Source: DATAMF01 sp964472565 (GTDB lineage Bacteria; Chloroflexota; Anaerolineae; Aggregatilineales; Aggregatilineaceae). From it: a stretch of 16,698 nt of DNA. A program made the translations under genes and the position numbers. Numbering within the stretch: the stretch's first letter is position 1; each line of letters opens with the position of its first letter. This document shows positions 14,650 through 16,698 of the stretch, piece by piece. A model generated the notes under the pieces. The model worked only from the letters and a program-made list of their open reading frames with translations. It was not told the origin of the DNA and ran no database searches. The stretch spans positions 1 to 16,698 of the forward strand of contig CAYYNB010000135.1 of the NCBI GenBank assembly GCA_964472565.1. Reading direction: 5' to 3'.

Positions 14650-14656
14650 AAGCGCC

Positions 14657-15184
14657 ATGTTTGAACATCTACTTGGCTTCAGTGCGCGCGAGCACTGGCA
14701 AACCTTTGAGGATAGTTGGCCCGTTGATCGCCAAGCGCTTTATTTACTTCGCACAGACCTTGATAAACCCCTTTCAACCGACACCTTCGTCTGGGCATCA
14801 CTTTTCCCCACTTTTGATTTTCAGCCGACTCTGGAAGAACTACAACATGCGCTCGCGCAATCTGACCCTGAAAAACCCTACTGCATTATTGCCATTACTC
14901 AAGTGACAGTTCTTGAAGAGTCTACTTTGTCGCTTGATTCCGGCTGGCAGCGGTTGGGGTATGATGTGGCTGATGACTCACGGTTGAGTGGGTTATCCAA
15001 CTGTGGTTATTTGAGAGACGAGATTGACGATCTACGCGAGGAGTGGGGACCTTATTTAAACTTGTACCATCTTTTTGAAGACGCGGAACGAGCCTGGGAT
15101 TTTCGCTCATTGACCAATTGGCGCGTTCCCGAACACGCTCCTTTTTATGTCTATGGCTTGTATCTGGTGGAACAACATGGTTGA
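14657..15184 (+). CDS. Unrecognised 175-residue protein
   Basis: I do not recognise this protein. It is acidic, rich in Trp, Asp, Glu and Leu, and has no signal peptide or membrane helix. Notable segments are PYCIIAITQVTVLEES (about 74-89, likely a buried strand), LGYDVADDSRLSGLSNCGY (about 99-117) and a C-terminal TNWRVPEHAPFYVYGLYLV (about 153-171). The SGLSNCGY stretch and the terminal aromatic strand look like conserved family signatures. The ATG at 14657 is taken as the start, seven bases after the preceding stop. An ATG at 14624 would add 11 residues and overlap that gene, and neither has a strong ribosome binding site. Its TGA overlaps the GH1 start. It may be a partner of the GNAT protein or the glycosidase, but nothing in the sequence says which. 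Confidence 0.75.
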   Translation: MFEHLLGFSAREHWQTFEDSWPVDRQALYLLRTDLDKPLSTDTFVWASLFPTFDFQPTLEELQHALAQSDPEKPYCIIAITQVTVLEESTLSLDSGWQRLGYDVADDSRLSGLSNCGYLRDEIDDLREEWGPYLNLYHLFEDAERAWDFRSLTNWRVPEHAPFYVYGLYLVEQHG

Positions 15185-16547
15185 CTTTACCCATTACTTT
15201 CCGGCAGGCTTTCTTTGGGGAGCGGCAACGGCTGCGCATCAGGTTGAGGGCCAGAATACGAATAACAACTGGTCTGAGTGGGAAAACGCCGGGCGTATTT
15301 TTCAGAATCAACAGGCTGGTCTGGCGTGTGACTGGTGGGGCGGGCGCTATATTGAGGATTTTGACCGCGCCGCAGAAATGCATCATAACGCCCATCGTTT
15401 TTCGGTGGAGTGGAGCCGTGTTGAGCCAGTAGCCGGGAAGTATGATGATGCTGCGCTCGATCATTATGTTCAGATGGTAGCTGCGCTGCGCAGCCGAAAA
15501 ATGGAACCGATGGTCACACTCCATCACTTTAGCAACCCACTGTGGCTCGAAAAAAAAGGCGGCTGGACTAATCCTGATGCGGTCAAGCATTTTGAAGACT
15601 TTGTCTGCCGGGTAGTCGATGCGCTCGGAGATCATGTCACTATGTGGTGTACAATCAATGAGCCGATGGTCTATGCTTCGCAAAGCTATCTGCTTGGCCG
15701 ATTTTCCCCTGGACACCACAACCCGCGCGAGGCTTACTGCGTGGCGGAAAATTTGCTGCGTGGACATGCTGCCGCTTATCGGACCATCAAAAAAGCGAGT
15801 CCGGGGGCACAAGTGGGTTTCGCCAAGCACATGATCAGCTTGCGGACCCGCTTTCCGGCGTGGCTTAACGGCGGCGCACAGAACCTGATCCGCAATGCCT
15901 TTAACCGAGCCTGGGTGCTGGCTTTCCAGACGGGAACACTGCAATTCCCGCTCTTTAAGGCCAATGTTCCAGAAGCACAGGACACGCTTGATTGGATAGG
16001 ATTGAACTACTACTACCGCTTTCTTGTCTATTTTACACCGCTACGCCCACAGCAGTTATTCATCAACCAGACAAAGCCGCCTGACGGCATCCTGGGGCCG
16101 GGCGATGTAGGGGAAATTTGGCCTGAAGGACTGATGGAGCATATCCGGTGGCTGGCCGAAACGATAGGAAAGCCGCTGTATATTACTGAAAATGGTGTCC
16201 CAGATGCTGATGACGTGCTGCGCCCCCTGCATATGATCCGCAGCCTGCGCGCTGTCTGGAAGTCTATCGGCTATAACTACCCGGTCAAAGGCTATTTCTG
16301 GTGGTCGCTGGTCGATAACTTCGAATGGTCCGAGGGGTACGATCCGCGCTTTCGCTTCGGACTTTATGGCTGCGATCCGGTCACACAGGAACGAACCAAA
16401 CGCCGCAGCGCAGACCTTTACGGGGAAATCTGTGCCGCGAATGCCCTGACGTCCGACATTGCACGCCGCTATATTCCAAGTGACTTCGATACCCTTTTTC
16501 CGGGCCTTGATGTTCAGGCCGAAGTCGCGCTTCCGCAGCGCACCTAG
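15177..16547 (+). CDS. GH1 family beta-glycosidase
   Basis: A 456-residue retaining glycoside hydrolase of family 1, a single (beta/alpha)8 barrel that removes beta-linked sugars, most often glucose or galactose, from small substrates. FLWGAATAAHQVEG (12-25) opens the barrel. The acid/base is Glu162 in TINEP (159-163) and the nucleophile Glu338 in ITENG (336-340). WSLVDNFEWSEGY (376-388) lines the sugar-binding site. All key residues are present and the length is normal. No signal peptide is seen, so it is cytoplasmic. The ATG at 15177 has GGTGG six to ten bases upstream and overlaps the upstream stop by eight bases; an earlier in-frame ATG at 15147 gives an atypical WWNN-containing extension. 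It is the last gene of the asnS operon. Confidence 0.95.
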   Translation: MVDFTHYFPAGFLWGAATAAHQVEGQNTNNNWSEWENAGRIFQNQQAGLACDWWGGRYIEDFDRAAEMHHNAHRFSVEWSRVEPVAGKYDDAALDHYVQMVAALRSRKMEPMVTLHHFSNPLWLEKKGGWTNPDAVKHFEDFVCRVVDALGDHVTMWCTINEPMVYASQSYLLGRFSPGHHNPREAYCVAENLLRGHAAAYRTIKKASPGAQVGFAKHMISLRTRFPAWLNGGAQNLIRNAFNRAWVLAFQTGTLQFPLFKANVPEAQDTLDWIGLNYYYRFLVYFTPLRPQQLFINQTKPPDGILGPGDVGEIWPEGLMEHIRWLAETIGKPLYITENGVPDADDVLRPLHMIRSLRAVWKSIGYNYPVKGYFWWSLVDNFEWSEGYDPRFRFGLYGCDPVTQERTKRRSADLYGEICAANALTSDIARRYIPSDFDTLFPGLDVQAEVALPQRT

Positions 16548-16581
16548 CGGCAGGAAAGCATAAAAACGCAGCGCATTCCGT

Positions 16582-16614
16582 TTAGCCAGGGTGTTTTTGT
16601 ATAGGCTTGGCTAA
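16582..16614. repeat. Inverted repeat downstream of the GH1 gene
   Basis: TTAGCCA (16582-16588) and TGGCTAA (16608-16614) are perfect reverse complements around a 19-base loop containing GTTTTTGT. There is no U-tract after the right arm, so it is not a canonical terminator. It is the only structure seen in the 151 bases after the operon. Confidence 0.3.
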
Positions 16615-16698
16615 CAGACGGATTTCACACAAAAGCGCGAATCGGCAAAATAACCTTTTTCAAACTGTCAGCAGGTTAGGATATGGTAAAAGTAGGCT

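Noticed and set aside
14922..15944. A 340-residue minus-strand open frame opposite the 175-residue gene and the GH1 gene
   Set aside because: It lies antisense to the well-supported GH1 gene and crosses a gene boundary. No motif or ribosome binding site supports it.
16683..16698. Possible start of a further plus-strand gene (ATG at 16683) at the window end
   Set aside because: Only five codons are visible and the upstream purine stretch is weak, so no gene can be supported.

Overview
The window looks like a chromosomal stretch from a Chloroflexota bacterium, probably Anaerolineae-like. This is inferred from the gene mix: an FmdB-type zinc-ribbon protein, an SpoIIIAA/Ycf45-like ATPase with an R3H domain, a polyprenol-phosphate mannosyltransferase-like GT2 next to a YfhO-type membrane protein, and an asparaginyl-tRNA synthetase heading a short operon. 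It was not established by any search. No rRNA, tRNA, CRISPR array, insertion sequence or phage gene is visible. Base composition and protein style are fairly even throughout. The window opens with 24 C residues, which looks like a contig edge.

Layout. (1) 1-1110: a C-rich edge, a strong inverted repeat, and a rhomboid protease on the minus strand, divergent from a zinc-ribbon regulator-like protein on the plus strand (1111-1554). A bidirectional hairpin at 1574-1607 separates that gene from the next block. (2) 1611-5778: a minus-strand operon read right to left: promoter at 5749-5778, a candidate 42-residue leaderless small protein, a tandem GNAT-like protein, the R3H ATPase, an unrecognised membrane-anchored protein and thymidylate kinase. 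(3) 5779-7075: a gene-poor AT-rich stretch, a good Rho-independent terminator and an exported SIMPL-domain protein on the minus strand. (4) 7013-11928: a plus-strand two-gene operon with its own promoter. It encodes a polyprenol-phosphate glycosyltransferase and, overlapping it by ATGA, a 1371-residue protein that joins a YfhO-type GT-C glycosyltransferase to a complete Wzx/MOP-type flippase in one reading frame. (5) 11965-12346: a small unrecognised minus-strand gene with a strong ribosome binding site and a terminator. (6) 12515-16547: a near-consensus promoter driving asnS, a GNAT-like protein, an unrecognised 175-residue protein and a GH1 beta-glycosidase, all packed with overlaps or gaps of a few bases.

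The most interesting unit is region 4. Firmicute wall glycosylation uses three separate proteins: a GT2 that loads a monosaccharide onto undecaprenyl phosphate, a flippase, and a YfhO-type GT-C that transfers the sugar outside the membrane. Here the same three functions appear to be encoded by two translationally coupled genes, with transferase and flippase covalently joined. This is an inference from domain content. The sugar, the acceptor, and whether the flippase domain handles a lipid-monophosphate sugar are unknown. Second in interest are the candidate small protein at 5611-5739 and the two unrecognised proteins in the asnS region.
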